From contig JANTQA010000047.1 in assembly GCA_027625915.1 (NCBI GenBank), positions 19,840,001 through 19,904,000 on the forward strand: a stretch of 64,000 bases of DNA. The letters run 5' to 3'. This document shows positions 45,596 through 56,180 of the stretch, in pieces. This DNA comes from Anaeramoeba flamelloides (lineage: Eukaryota; Metamonada; Anaeramoebidae). Position 1 is the stretch's first letter; every line of letters begins with the position of its first letter. The position numbers and the translations under genes were made by a program. The notes under the pieces were generated by a model, which was not told the DNA's origin, ran no database searches, and saw only the letters and a program-made list of their open reading frames with translations.

Positions 45596-48500
45596 TTAAT
45601 TCAATACTAATTGTTTTTTTCTTTTGTTATTTTTCTTTTTTTTAGAATTAGATTTTTTTTTGGTTGAAGATGAAATTTTTGAACTGCTACTTTTTTCACT
45701 TTCATCTTCTGTTTCATTTAAATATATTTCAATTTCTTGATTAAATTGGGTTTCGTTATCTTCAGATACTCGTTTTAAATCTGTATTTAAATCAATTTCA
45801 TCATCTTGATCAATTAATTTTGTTTTTTCAATATTTTTTTCTATTTTTAATACCTTTTTCAATTCCTTTTCCTTGTCCTCCTCCTCCTCCTCCCCCTTCT
45901 CTTTCTCTTTCTCTTCCCCTTTTTCTTTTTCTTTTTCCAATAATTTATTGTTTGGTTTTTTCTTCCCTTTTTTACCATTTTTCTGTTCTTTCCATTCTTG
46001 AGCTAATTTTTTCCCTTCTTCTACAAAGTCACGATCATATTCTGGAGGAGGTGCACTTGAAATTTGAGTGATTTCCATTTGTTGATTGAGAATTAAATTT
46101 GGGTCAAATTGCTCTTGATTATTATTGGTTTCAAATTTTTGGTTTTGTTGTTGTAATTGTATTTTAAACTGATCCTGTTGTTGTTGGTTGAAATTGAAAT
46201 TTTGCTGTTGTTGATTAAACTGTTGTTGTTGATTGCTCATAATTTGCATTTGTTGCTGTTGCTGTTGCTGCTGATTAAATTGATTAAATTGATTAAATTG
46301 ATTAAATTGTTGTTGTTGTTGTTGCTGCTGTTGCTGCTGTTGTTGCTGTTGTTGAAAATTAAAAGAAAATTGATCATTTTGAATAAATTCTAAAGGACCG
46401 TTTAACAATTGCTTTTGTTGTAAGTTCATTTGTTGTTGAAGTAATTGTTGTTGCTGAGTATTCATATTGGACGTTTCCAATAAAGGATTTATTGAATTTA
46501 AGGAGCCATTGATTTGCGAGATTTCAATCAGGGTTAACAAATTAGGGTCGTGTATGCCTCTTTCATTTAACCAATCTAGGGCTTCGTTTGGCTTGCCCCT
46601 TTCAAGGAATCGTTGTTTTATGAGAGCTTTGTTGAGATCTGCAATCCTAGCTGTCACCTGTAAAATCATTTCTGATTCCTTGGGAAACAAGTTGATTGTT
46701 TGTTTCATAATGCCGACAACCTTGTCATAATTTTTGTCCTTAAGTGCGTTGTCCATGAATCTTAAGGGCTGTATCGAAATTGGCTGAGGTAAGATCCAAG
46801 CGGCAATTGAGGGGAGGATCTTTTGGAACAAATAATTATTTAATTGGCTTTTATTATAATAATTCTGCGATCTGGTGAGAATTTTTTTACAAACTTTCAA
46901 TGCGGCGAGGGGATCATTTTGTTTTTCTAATAAATTAACCATTAGCCTTTTCATTTTTTTACATTCCTCTTCAGCGCTGTTTTTCATTTTGTTTTGGTAG
47001 TCGCTTGTGACCAAATACTTGTGAGCCAATTTCCCCTTTTTAATTATTTCCTTTTCCAGTAGGCCTTTGACAAAATTTGAACAAATGCCATCTTGCTGTT
47101 TTAAAAAATATAAAATCTTTAGTCCGTTATGCGAAGTAGCAAATTGCACCAGCTTATTGGCGTCCCCCTCTTCAATGATTTTACTCATAGCACTGATGGT
47201 TTCTTTAGCTGGCTTGCCCCTGCTGGTCACATCTTCAATGACAGTCTTTTTTGTAGACTTTGCTGCCTTAACTAACATCAGCATACAGGTCTCCAAATAG
47301 TGGGAATCTAACAACGCTAGTGTCGACAATAAGGGGGCCGAGGCAACCGCCAATTCATATTCAGAAGTTGCTTCGTCAATTGAATCCAACTCTTTAACTT
47401 TTGAAATCATTGAAGATTTTAATACCATTGTGGCGTGTTTAGGTATTTCGTAGGGAGTTTTCAAAATTTGTTTCATTGAATTTAGTCTCACGTCAATGTC
47501 CTTGTCATTTAAACACAGGAATGGTAAAATGTTTGATAGTTCCTTACGAGCACTTTTACCTGCAATGAGCATTGAATTGTCAACCGATTTTTTATTCAAT
47601 CTAGAATTCTGAGGGATTTTTGAGATAATTGACATTAAATATTCATCAAAAAAAAAATTATTAGTTTTTTTTAATTTTTCTTCGTAGGTAAAATTGAACT
47701 TGTCTTTTTTTTTTTTTTTTTTCTTTTTTTTCAAATCCTTTTCCTTTTCCTGTTCCTGTTCCTTTTTTTGATTAAAATTGTTTATTTGATCATAACTAAT
47801 TGGCTTGGACTTGATTATGTGGCCTTTGAAATTTAAATATAATGTGATTGCCTTAACGGTCAAATTGAATAATTTGTTTGCATTATATGGTGTCAGATTT
47901 AACGAGAAGGCCTTCAAATAATCGATCACAGTTTCCAAATATCTTAAATCCAAAGTGTCATTCTCAGCTCTGGAATCCAATTCTTGATCTAAAGTAGTTA
48001 AATGCTTACCTAGCGCAACTTCGTTCTGTAAAAAAAAGATCCTTTGGGAGACTGCAAAATTCAAGATGACCTTAATTGCTGCATTACTTGTTGAACTCAA
48101 CAGGCAATTCAAAATAAATTCCTTTTGCATTTGGGTTACTGGCTCTTGAATGTCGCTGTCCATCATGAGTCCCAATAGTTTGTTCATTATTTCAAATACC
48201 GCCTTTGTCGTTCTTAAATTGTGGCAAAGCTCATCATTTAAAATGTATTGGATCCAATTTGTTATTTCTTCTCTTTTGTTTTCGTCTGTGCTGTAATGGG
48301 TGGTAACGATCAATGAAAGTAATTCGTTGAATCTTTCAGTTTCAATGTACCCATGCCTGATCGCCTCAAAGGTTGTTTTAAACACCTTTTCACCCAAGGA
48401 AAAGGTCGGTATCAGATCCTTGTTGATATAAAACACCCTCAGGCATTCTCTCAATAAATGAATGATCTCTTGCTCCATTTGATCGCCACTGACACCCTCA

Positions 48501-49693
48501 AGCTGGAAGTTGGAGATCTTCTTGTCAATGAACGGGATCAAGATTTTTTTCCATGTCTCCTCGTCAAACCGTTCAGCTATGCCAACTAAAATGGAGACCG
48601 TCTCTCTGGAAATGAATTTGTCATCTAACGCTAAGGAAAAAAACGGCGCTGCAGAGATGTTGGGCTGCTTTTCAAAGACCACATTCAGCACTTCCAAAAA
48701 TTCTTGCGACCGTTCCTCATCCTCAATGCCCTTAAATTTGCTACTCATCACCCGATCGCATGCACCGAGAATGTTTGCCAGCACATTCTGATTCTCGGTG
48801 GAGTCAATCGGGATCGTGCCTCGAACTATGCCATGGTTGATCGAATTGATTAACGCGCCCGGGAACCCAGAGTCAAAGTTGCCCTGCCCGCCAGACTTTT
48901 TTAATCGGTTCAAAATAAGGATTATTGGTGTCTTGTCGCTCACCAGGATCGCGCCAAATTGCCAAAACGCATCCAGGCATAAATAGTCTGTTGCGCAGAG
49001 CGACAATTGCTTCAAAATGGTCCCACGGTAATTCTTCCCAAACAGCTTTAAGACTTCTAATGCCTCAATCCTTTCTGCTTCGTTCAATTGCTTCTCTGCA
49101 GCCATCAGCACAATTTTGCTGATGTTCAGCTGCAAGGGCAAATTCTGGATGGACAGTGTCTTGGCATACTTTTCTAAAAAGTGCCTTAATCTGATAATTG
49201 GCCCCAGAGACCGCAAGAACTCCAAACGGCAATCAGAAGGCATCGACCTATTGTAGGAACCAGTCTCGAGGATTTCAATTTTGGAATTGATGTTGCCAAC
49301 CAATTGCTGGAAGCCATACCCGATCAAGAGCAGCCCACTAAACTTGGGCTTCGTCGTTAAAATGGTTACGATCTTTCGAAAGGTGTCCATCAGCTTACGG
49401 GTAGGGTAGTCGTTTGTCTTGGTGTCAAGCAAAAACCATCGCGGCGTCGTCGCATTAATCGCCTCAAACGTGACATTGATCATCTTAATCAGTGTCTTGT
49501 CTTGTTTCTGAATTAATTGCGAATAGATCTGGCAATAGTACAAATTGCTATCAATGTTTTCGTTGATCAACTTGGGCTGGCTTTTTGCAAACTCAATCGC
49601 AGATTTGTACCAAGTGTCGAAAACTAAAGATCCGCAATCAGACTGCTCATATGGATCTTGACATCTTAATTTGTCAAGTGCTTGAGAATACAT
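45596..49693 (-). CDS. Large alpha-helical-repeat protein with polyQ tract and acidic/basic tail (1,365 aa)
   Basis: ATG at 49691-49693, one uninterrupted exon. Residues 1 to about 620 and 690 to 1060 are helical, with Leu/Ile spacing like HEAT/armadillo-type solenoids, though no signature repeat can be named. A Lys/Glu-rich insert including poly-Lys (about 645-665) separates them. Residues about 1095-1200 are Gln/Asn-rich, with runs of 12-18 Gln and N-Q-F repeats. The C-terminal ~150 residues are charged, ending Ser/Lys-rich (S-S-S-K-I-S-S-S-T-K-K-K). No signal peptide or membrane helix. The 5' half (about 47800-49690) is conspicuously GC-richer than the 3' half, matching the codon composition of the eEF2 exon and suggesting strong expression. 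I do not recognise the protein. Scaffold or complex subunit is only an architectural guess. Confidence 0.85.
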   Translation of the reverse strand: MYSQALDKLRCQDPYEQSDCGSLVFDTWYKSAIEFAKSQPKLINENIDSNLYYCQIYSQLIQKQDKTLIKMINVTFEAINATTPRWFLLDTKTNDYPTRKLMDTFRKIVTILTTKPKFSGLLLIGYGFQQLVGNINSKIEILETGSYNRSMPSDCRLEFLRSLGPIIRLRHFLEKYAKTLSIQNLPLQLNISKIVLMAAEKQLNEAERIEALEVLKLFGKNYRGTILKQLSLCATDYLCLDAFWQFGAILVSDKTPIILILNRLKKSGGQGNFDSGFPGALINSINHGIVRGTIPIDSTENQNVLANILGACDRVMSSKFKGIEDEERSQEFLEVLNVVFEKQPNISAAPFFSLALDDKFISRETVSILVGIAERFDEETWKKILIPFIDKKISNFQLEGVSGDQMEQEIIHLLRECLRVFYINKDLIPTFSLGEKVFKTTFEAIRHGYIETERFNELLSLIVTTHYSTDENKREEITNWIQYILNDELCHNLRTTKAVFEIMNKLLGLMMDSDIQEPVTQMQKEFILNCLLSSTSNAAIKVILNFAVSQRIFFLQNEVALGKHLTTLDQELDSRAENDTLDLRYLETVIDYLKAFSLNLTPYNANKLFNLTVKAITLYLNFKGHIIKSKPISYDQINNFNQKKEQEQEKEKDLKKKKKKKKKDKFNFTYEEKLKKTNNFFFDEYLMSIISKIPQNSRLNKKSVDNSMLIAGKSARKELSNILPFLCLNDKDIDVRLNSMKQILKTPYEIPKHATMVLKSSMISKVKELDSIDEATSEYELAVASAPLLSTLALLDSHYLETCMLMLVKAAKSTKKTVIEDVTSRGKPAKETISAMSKIIEEGDANKLVQFATSHNGLKILYFLKQQDGICSNFVKGLLEKEIIKKGKLAHKYLVTSDYQNKMKNSAEEECKKMKRLMVNLLEKQNDPLAALKVCKKILTRSQNYYNKSQLNNYLFQKILPSIAAWILPQPISIQPLRFMDNALKDKNYDKVVGIMKQTINLFPKESEMILQVTARIADLNKALIKQRFLERGKPNEALDWLNERGIHDPNLLTLIEISQINGSLNSINPLLETSNMNTQQQQLLQQQMNLQQKQLLNGPLEFIQNDQFSFNFQQQQQQQQQQQQQQQQFNQFNQFNQFNQQQQQQQQMQIMSNQQQQFNQQQQNFNFNQQQQDQFKIQLQQQNQKFETNNNQEQFDPNLILNQQMEITQISSAPPPEYDRDFVEEGKKLAQEWKEQKNGKKGKKKPNNKLLEKEKEKGEEKEKEKGEEEEEDKEKELKKVLKIEKNIEKTKLIDQDDEIDLNTDLKRVSEDNETQFNQEIEIYLNETEDESEKSSSSKISSSTKKKSNSKKKKNNKRKKQLVLN
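46170..46460 (-). repeat. PolyQ-encoding triplet repeat tract
   Basis: CAA/CAG (plus strand TTG/CTG) runs, densest at 46242-46275 and 46306-46354, encode Gln blocks interrupted by F-N-Q-F-N-Q. The block AATTGATTAAATTGATTAA (plus) is itself a 12-base tandem. Length variation between strains is likely. Confidence 0.85.
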
Positions 49694-50322
49694 TTATATG
49701 CTTGTGTTTGTGTTTGGATTTGTGTTTATGTTTGTATTTTGTTTGTTTTTGCGTTTGTGTTTGAATTGATGTTTATTTTTGTGTGGTTTCTTGTTTCTTT
49801 TTGGTTGTGTTTGTGTTTGTGTTTCTTTTTGTTTGATTTTTATTTTTATTGGGGGGGAAGGAAAAACAAAACAAGTCAAAAAGTTTTAAAAAAAATGATG
49901 GCAAATAAACAATTTTGGTTTTGTTTGTTCAATTTTTTGAAAAAGCGTTATTGTTTGTTTTATGAAATGAAACGGATTAGTTTTGACTTTTAGTTTTTCT
50001 TTAAGAAAAACAATTTAATTTTATATCTCTTTTTCTTTTTCTTCTAGTTTATGATTCTTTTAACAAAGAAATACTTTATCTAGATCAATTTTTGTCTTAG
50101 TTGTTTATGATTTTAATACTCTGAACATTTTTTCCAAAATTAAAAGGGATAAAAGAGAGTTATCTCAAAAATTTTGCATTTTTCTTGAAAATGAATTGAT
50201 TCGTTTTTGATAACAATTGAATTTGAAAGTGAAACTTTTGTAAATTTTAGGTTTCATAGTTTTGATGATCAAGCGTTTCACTTGTGAGAATATTCACCTT
50301 TTAATAAAATATTCCATTGTTG
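49694..50322. promoter_or_regulatory. 5' flank of the helical-repeat gene with TGTGTTTG microsatellite
   Basis: Directly upstream of the ATG (49694-49830) the plus strand is an imperfect GTGTTT array: AAACACA on the coding strand, purine/A-rich with regular C. It is the likely 5' UTR/core promoter. It also contains a G8-like run (49851-49858). No other element can be named up to 50322. Confidence 0.35.
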
Positions 50323-50800
50323 TTAAGGTTAATAATCCCTGAAATTTCAAAAACAGATTACCTTGTATCGGATGTGGTGACAGGTTATTTTGATTCTTTG
50401 TTGATCGATCTTGTGCTTGGTAAAGGTTTTAATAGTTGTTCAAAAAGGCAATTTTTGTATATTTATTTTTTTTTTTTCACAAATCTGAATTGATGAGTAT
50501 AAGACAAATAAATTGGAAGATAAGTTATCAAAAAATGTGGTTTGTGGGGTTTACATTGAACTTTTTCATTGAGTTTCCTATTTTATTTAGACCTTTTTAA
50601 AATTTTGTTTTTTTATTATTTTTTGTTAATTAATAGAGTAAAAGGTTAATCAATATTTCAATCAACAAACTCAGAAAATCTATTTTTTATAACTTAAATT
50701 CTGATAGATTCTTCTTACACTCATAAATTCAGATTTGTCAAAATAAAAATAAAAAGTATTATTTATAAATTTAAAAAAAAAGAATTGTCAAAACTATAAT
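50323..50800 (+). mobile_element. Foldback element A, copy 2, right arm degraded
   Basis: The left arm follows 57547-57840 closely: TTAAGGTTAATAATCCCTGA, GATTCTTTGTTGATCGATCT, GGTTTTAATAGTTGTTCAAA, GTTATCAAAAAATGTGGTTT. Part of the inverse arm is readable at about 50685-50745 (CTTACACTCATAAATTCAGA). The outer part of the right arm is too diverged to place its end. Confidence 0.65.
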
Positions 50801-50904
50801 TCAACATTTTTAACCCACCAATATTCTATCTTTGAAAAAGTAGAAAATCATATTTAATCAATTCTAAAAGATATATCCAATTAGAACTATTCACTACTTG
50901 GAAA

Positions 50905-51240
50905 ACATAATAATTGTTGATTAATTACTACTGATAAAAAAAAAATAAATAATGATCAATACTAATAAATTATTGGTGTGTTAAAATTTTTGGATAGAAT
51001 AAAACAAAAAAAGGGATTGTTAAATTTGTTTAAATTCTATTAGCAATATTGATCAATCAAATAGTTAGATATAATTGACTAATTCTCTTTGAGTTTCTCT
51101 ATTTTGAAGAACTTAATACTAACATAATATCAAATGTTGAAAAATTTTTTGATCGAAAGAAACTAATGATGTAATTCAAAAAATTAAATGAAAATAAAAT
51201 AGTAAAAAGATTAAAAAATGATTTTAGGAAAAATTATTAT
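50905..51240 (-). repeat. Dispersed repeat H, inverted copy
   Basis: Reverse complement of the 44990-45330 blocks: TTGGATAGA.TAAAACAAA, AAATTTGTT.AAATTCTATT, GATCGAAAGAAACT and AAGATTAAAAAATGATTTT. The remainder of 51241-51987 has no gene. It includes an 11-base G run at 51475-51485, striking in this composition. Confidence 0.5.
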
Positions 51241-51987
51241 TTTTTTTAAATTTGGTAAAATTCTTATTTTTTTAAAATAGTGAACTCTATTGAAATATAT
51301 TGGCTATGAGTATTTAAAAATCACATATACCCACAGTTTAAGGCTTGTTTGAGTAGGATAGGTTCTGCTTGGGTTTGATTTGATGTGGTTTAGAAGGTAT
51401 TATAGAGAATTTTGGCCAGGGTTTTGAAAACAAAATAATATAGAGAAGAATTAGACTTTTGTAACCTATTTTAAGGGGGGGGGGGATCAAAAATTGAATT
51501 CTTGTTTTTTATTTGAGAATCATTAAATTCGATTTATTGAAATGATAATTTTTTTCTTCATATTATTTTTAAAAATTTAATTAAATATGTTTTTTTAGGT
51601 CTGATAACTTTTTTTTCAATTTTAAAACAAAATTATAAAATAGAGAAGATCCAAAGATAAAAAGTAAAAAAAAAGAGAAAAATTATTTATGATTGAAATT
51701 GAAAAAAAGATCAAATAAAAATATAAAAAAGCAGATTAATCTATATGAAATAAATCACATTAAAATAAAGGATAATTAGAATAAATTGAAAATTAATATT
51801 CTTCTAATGTAAAAGTACTGATAAACCAATTAAAATCTCATGTGAAATAAGTAATCTTAAATATAGAAAATTGAGAATTAAATAAAATTATGTTTCAAAT
51901 AATGAATATAATGATCATCATGATTAACTTCATCTTTTCTTTTCTTTTTTTCGATTTCTTTTCTTTTGTTTGATAATTTGTTATAAT

Positions 51988-54900
51988 TTATATTTTTTGA
52001 GAGAAATTAAATAAATTAGAAATAAATAAATGTGTATTTGTTTGATAGTAACCAGAAACATCATTATCTAAAAATAAATTGATTAAATTCTTAAGATTAT
52101 TTTGATTATAAGTTTTTAAAATAGTTTTTGCTTTTGTAGTTGTTAAAATTAATAGCTCTGATGATTTTTGAAAGGTATTTTTGGTTGTTGGTTTATTCTG
52201 GTTCTGATTATTATTGTTGTTTTTTGTTGGGTTTTTATTCTGAATCTTATTATTCGTGTTATGATTCTGATTCTGATCATCATTATCATTCTTTTTCTTC
52301 TTTTCATAATTATTATTATGAATCTGAACATGATTATTCTCATTATTGTTATTATTATTATTATTATTCTGATTATTTCTTTTTCATAGTTATTATTATT
52401 CTTGTTATTCTTCGTATTGGTATTATTATTATTATTATTCTGATTATTTGTTGCTGCTGATTTTTTGGATATTGTCCTTATTGCTGTAGTTTTTGTTTTC
52501 AAAATCAAAATAAAAGCAATTGGAGTCATATTTAAATTATATAATTCTGAGAGAAAAAATGGATAAAATTCAGGAATTGAAGTGAAATAATCAGTAACTT
52601 GATTGATTGTTTGATTTACTTTTATTTTTCCTCTTTCTTTTTCTTTTCCCTTTCCCTTTCCCTTTTCTTTTTCTTTTTTGTTTTCAATTTCCTTTTTCCT
52701 TTTCTTCTTCTTTTTCTTTTTCTTTTTCTTTTTCTTCTTCTTTTCTAATTTTTTTTTCCTTTTCTTTTTCAAATTCTAATTGGTAAGGGAAAGTCTGAAA
52801 AATCATTTCTCGAAATAAATTTGATCTTAAACAAAGAATAAATTTATTGATTTGAATTGATTTGATTTTGAAATCATCATTTTTCTTCTTCTTCTTCTTC
52901 TTCTTTTTTAAGTTGATTAGAAAATTTTTTTTTTCAGAATTTGCATATTTCTTGATATAATTTTGGAAATCATTTAATAATTTTTCATTTGAAAATAAAG
53001 TTTGTTTCTCAAATTGGATTATATTTAACAATTTGAAAACTTCAAGAATTATTTGCTTTTCTTGAAAATTAAAAGAAACAGGACAATATAAACATTTTAA
53101 AAATAATTGTTTTTGTTTTTTAGTTAATTCATTTTTGAATTCATTTTTGATTGCTTTCCATTCTTTGCCAATTCTCATCAATATTATTTCTTTTTCTGCA
53201 ATTAATTTATTTGGGAAATTATTTGAAAATTCCTTATTATTGAAATAAGAAGAAGAAGAATAAGAAGAAGAATAAGAAGAAGAATAAGACGAAGAAGATG
53301 AAGATGAAGATGAAGATGAAGATGAAGATGATGAAGATAATGATGGAAAAAATTGAGTATAATAGTTTTTAAAATCTTGAATTAAAATTTCATTTGGATT
53401 TAACAAATCAATTGCACATTTTTTTGTTTTTGCATTTTTGAAATTTAATAAAAAATTTCTTTTTGAAATAATTTCTTGATCTGTTTTTTCATTATTTGCA
53501 AACAATAAATGTAATAGAAATTCTGTTTGATTATGAAAAATGGCTGTATGAAAAATTGTACTTTGTCCTTGGTTGTTATTTGGGTAAGATACTTCTTCAT
53601 CATGTATAAGTTGGCATATTAAGGGAATTTTTTCAATTTGAATTAATTCTTGGAATAATTGTAAATTTCCTTCTTTGGCTGATTTGGTTAACTGTTTCTG
53701 AAAAATTTGATTTCTTTTTATTAAATTAGATATTTTGTTTTGATCTTTTGAATTGATATCATTTCCATCAAGATATATTTTGATAATAGATTTATTGATT
53801 TTTAAGGATTGTATAAATTCTTGAACATTTTTTTCTTGAACTTCTTTATTGTCATTATTGTCAAAAGATCCTATTTTATTATCAGAAAGATCCAATTTGG
53901 TTAATGTTTGGTTGACCTTTAAGGCTTCACTTAGAACTTTCATTCCTTTGGCTCCAATTCCAACGTAGATCCAGATAGATAAGGGTTTGGTTTACCTTTA
54001 GGGCTTCACATAAAGCTTCTATTCCATTGGCTCCAATTTGATTACAAGAAATTTTCAGGTCAGTAAGGGTTTGGTTGATCTTTTAAACATTCACTTAAAG
54101 CTTCTATTCCCACGACTCCAATTTTATTATCAGAAAGATCCAATTCAGTAACAGTTTGGTTTACTTTTAAGGCTTCACTTAGTGGTTTTATTCCCTCGGC
54201 TCCAATTTTATTATCAGAAAGATCCAATTCAGTAATAGTTTGGTTGACCTTTAGGACTTCACTTAGTGGTTTTATTCCCTCGGCTCCAATCCTATTGCAA
54301 GAAAGAACCAGTCTGGTAAGGGTTTGATTGTACTTTAGTGCTTCACATAAAGCTTTCATTCCCTCGTTTTCAATTTGATTCCAATGAAGATCCAGGTTGG
54401 TAATAGTTTGGTTTATTTTTAGAATTTGCATAAAGCTTTCTATTCCTTCAGCTCCAATTTCATTCCTAGAAAGATTCAGGTTGATAAGGGTTTGGTTGAC
54501 TTTCAAGGATTCACATAAAACTTGGATTCCCTCGTCTCCAATTTGATTACTATAAAGGACCAAGTGGGTAAGAGCTTGATTGACTTTTAAGGCTTCACTT
54601 AAAGCTTTCATTCCCTCGGCTCCCATTTCATTGTCAGAAAGATCCAAGTTGGTAAGAGCTTGGTTGACTTTTAAGGATTCACTTAAAGCTTGCATTCCCT
54701 CGGCTCCAATTTCATTCCAATGAAGGTCCAGGTTGGTAAGGGTTTGGTTTACTTTTAGAGACTCACTTAAAGCTTGAATTCCCTCATCTCCAATTTCATT
54801 ATCAGAAAGACCTAGGTTGGTCAGGGTTTGGTTGACCTTTAGGGATTCACTTAAAGTTTTTATTGCCTCGGCTCCAATTTCATTCCAATGAAGGTCCAGG

Positions 54901-55156
54901 TTGTTAAGGGTTTGGTTGACCTTTAGGGCTTTAGTTAATGCTTGTATTCCTTCGGCTCCAATTTGATTATCAGAAAGGTCCAGGTTGGTAAGGGTTTGGT
55001 TTACCTTTAGGACTTCAGTTAATTCTTGTATTCCCTCGGCTCCAATTAGATTCTAAGAAAGATCCAGGTCGATAAGGGTTTGATCATTTAAGAATAGCCT
55101 TTCAAATTGTTTTTGAATTCTTCTTGTTCTTTTATGCTACTTCCGTTTAGGTTCAT
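51988..55156 (-). pseudogene. LRR - ankyrin - BTB protein gene with broken reading frame
   Basis: From an ATG at 55154-55156 (M-N-L-N-G-S-S-I-K-E-Q), the minus strand reads about 15 RNase-inhibitor-type leucine-rich repeats of 28 residues (84 bp; L-x-x-L-D-L-S-D-N-x-I-G-A-E-G). An ankyrin-like stretch (G-N-L-Q-L-F-Q-E-L, then T-I-F-H-T-A-I-F-H-N) follows. Next come a poly-Ser run, a BTB start (I-N-K-F-I-L-C-L-R-S-N-L-F-R), a long Lys/Glu insert, and a helical C-terminus ending at TAA 51988-51990. The frame breaks several times. A shift precedes repeat 1, with TAG at 55053-55055 inside it. An extra A lies near 54083, and one repeat near 53970 has lost 5 bases. Another shift lies in the Lys/Glu tract (52684-52772), and a last one near 52300. 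Open blocks are 54060-55052, 52684-53943 and 52149-52772. Short introns cannot explain all the breaks, so it is a pseudogene or error-prone assembly. Intact relatives would be adaptor-like, possibly Cullin-3 substrate receptors. Confidence 0.75.
53860..55090 (-). repeat. 84-bp tandem repeat array (LRR-coding)
   Basis: About 15 units sharing words such as GGTTTGGTTGACCTTTA, CCCTCGGCTCCAATTT and GAAAGATCCAG (plus strand). Identity between units extends to synonymous positions, indicating recent amplification or gene conversion. Units alternate loosely between L-S-D-N and L-H-W-N versions. Confidence 0.88.
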
Positions 55157-56180
55157 TTATAATTTCAAAGAGACTGAACAATTCAAAAAACAGCAATAAA
55201 ACTTTTTAATTTTTTTTTTGTTGAGTGTTTTGTTTTTGTTTTTTTTTCAAATTTGATTTTTTTGTTTCTCTTTGCAAACTAAAAATTTAATTTTAATTTC
55301 AAAAAATGAGGAAAAAAGAAGTTAGAAATAAAAGAAGAAAAAAAGGAAGAGGAAATAATGATCATTAAAAAAAGAGCAAAAATGGAAAAAAATGAAGATG
55401 AAAAAATAGCTATTTAAGGGACTAGTCTCTATTAATTTTTTTTTTTGACCAATAACCAAATTTGGAATCTTTATCTTGAAATATGTTTAGAATTGAAAAT
55501 AAACAGGTTTTTTCCATGTTAAAACTTTTAGTTCATGTTTTTTTAAAATTTTACAATTCTGTCCAAAAAAATGACTTTTAAAAATTTTTTTTTGAAAAAA
55601 ATTTCTTTCACTGATGAGAATTTTTTGATTAATTTTGGATTTAATTATTTTCTCAAAAATAATATTTATTAACATTTTGAAAAAAGAAAAAATAATTTAA
55701 AACGGGTGAATATTTTCTCTTTCACTTCTGTTCATCCAACTTGACTTTATCAAGAACTCCATTTGTTTTATCAATAATTACTTTTTAAAAAAATAGTTCT
55801 AATTCTTTTTTTTGATTGTTTTTGACTCTGACAAAAATTTTTGGAATGATAATTTGGGAATACTTAAAAAAACTTCAAATTCAACAAAAACAAAAGAGTG
55901 TAAACTGAAAAAGTAGATTCATGAAAAAAAAGAATGTTACAAGAAAAGAAAGAAAATCTTTTATTTTGAGTAAAGCATATATTGCATATTTTTTTTTGAA
56001 TCAAACAATTTTTTCATGTAAATCCAAAAAAACCCTTTCAGGTTTATTTTTCAAACTATTTTTTGTACTTTTTCCACAAAAACAACAAGGTTTTTCTTTC
56101 TGGCTCATATTTTTTTTTTTTATTTTTTGTATTTTTGCGAAAAGTTGAAAAAAAGCAACTTTCAAAAAAGTGAAAAAATG
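55157..56180. other. Intergenic AT-rich region
   Basis: Promoter side of the LRR gene (55157-55430, purine-rich on the plus strand), then spacer. Frames at 55487-55675 and 55921-56148 are Phe/Lys-rich, without recognisable similarity, and are not called. Confidence 0.4.

Noticed and set aside
46157-46393. Poly-Leu plus-strand frame
   Set aside because: Antisense of the polyQ tract.
52140-52460. Tyr/Ser/Ile-rich plus-strand frame
   Set aside because: Antisense of the Asn-rich low-complexity part of the LRR gene.
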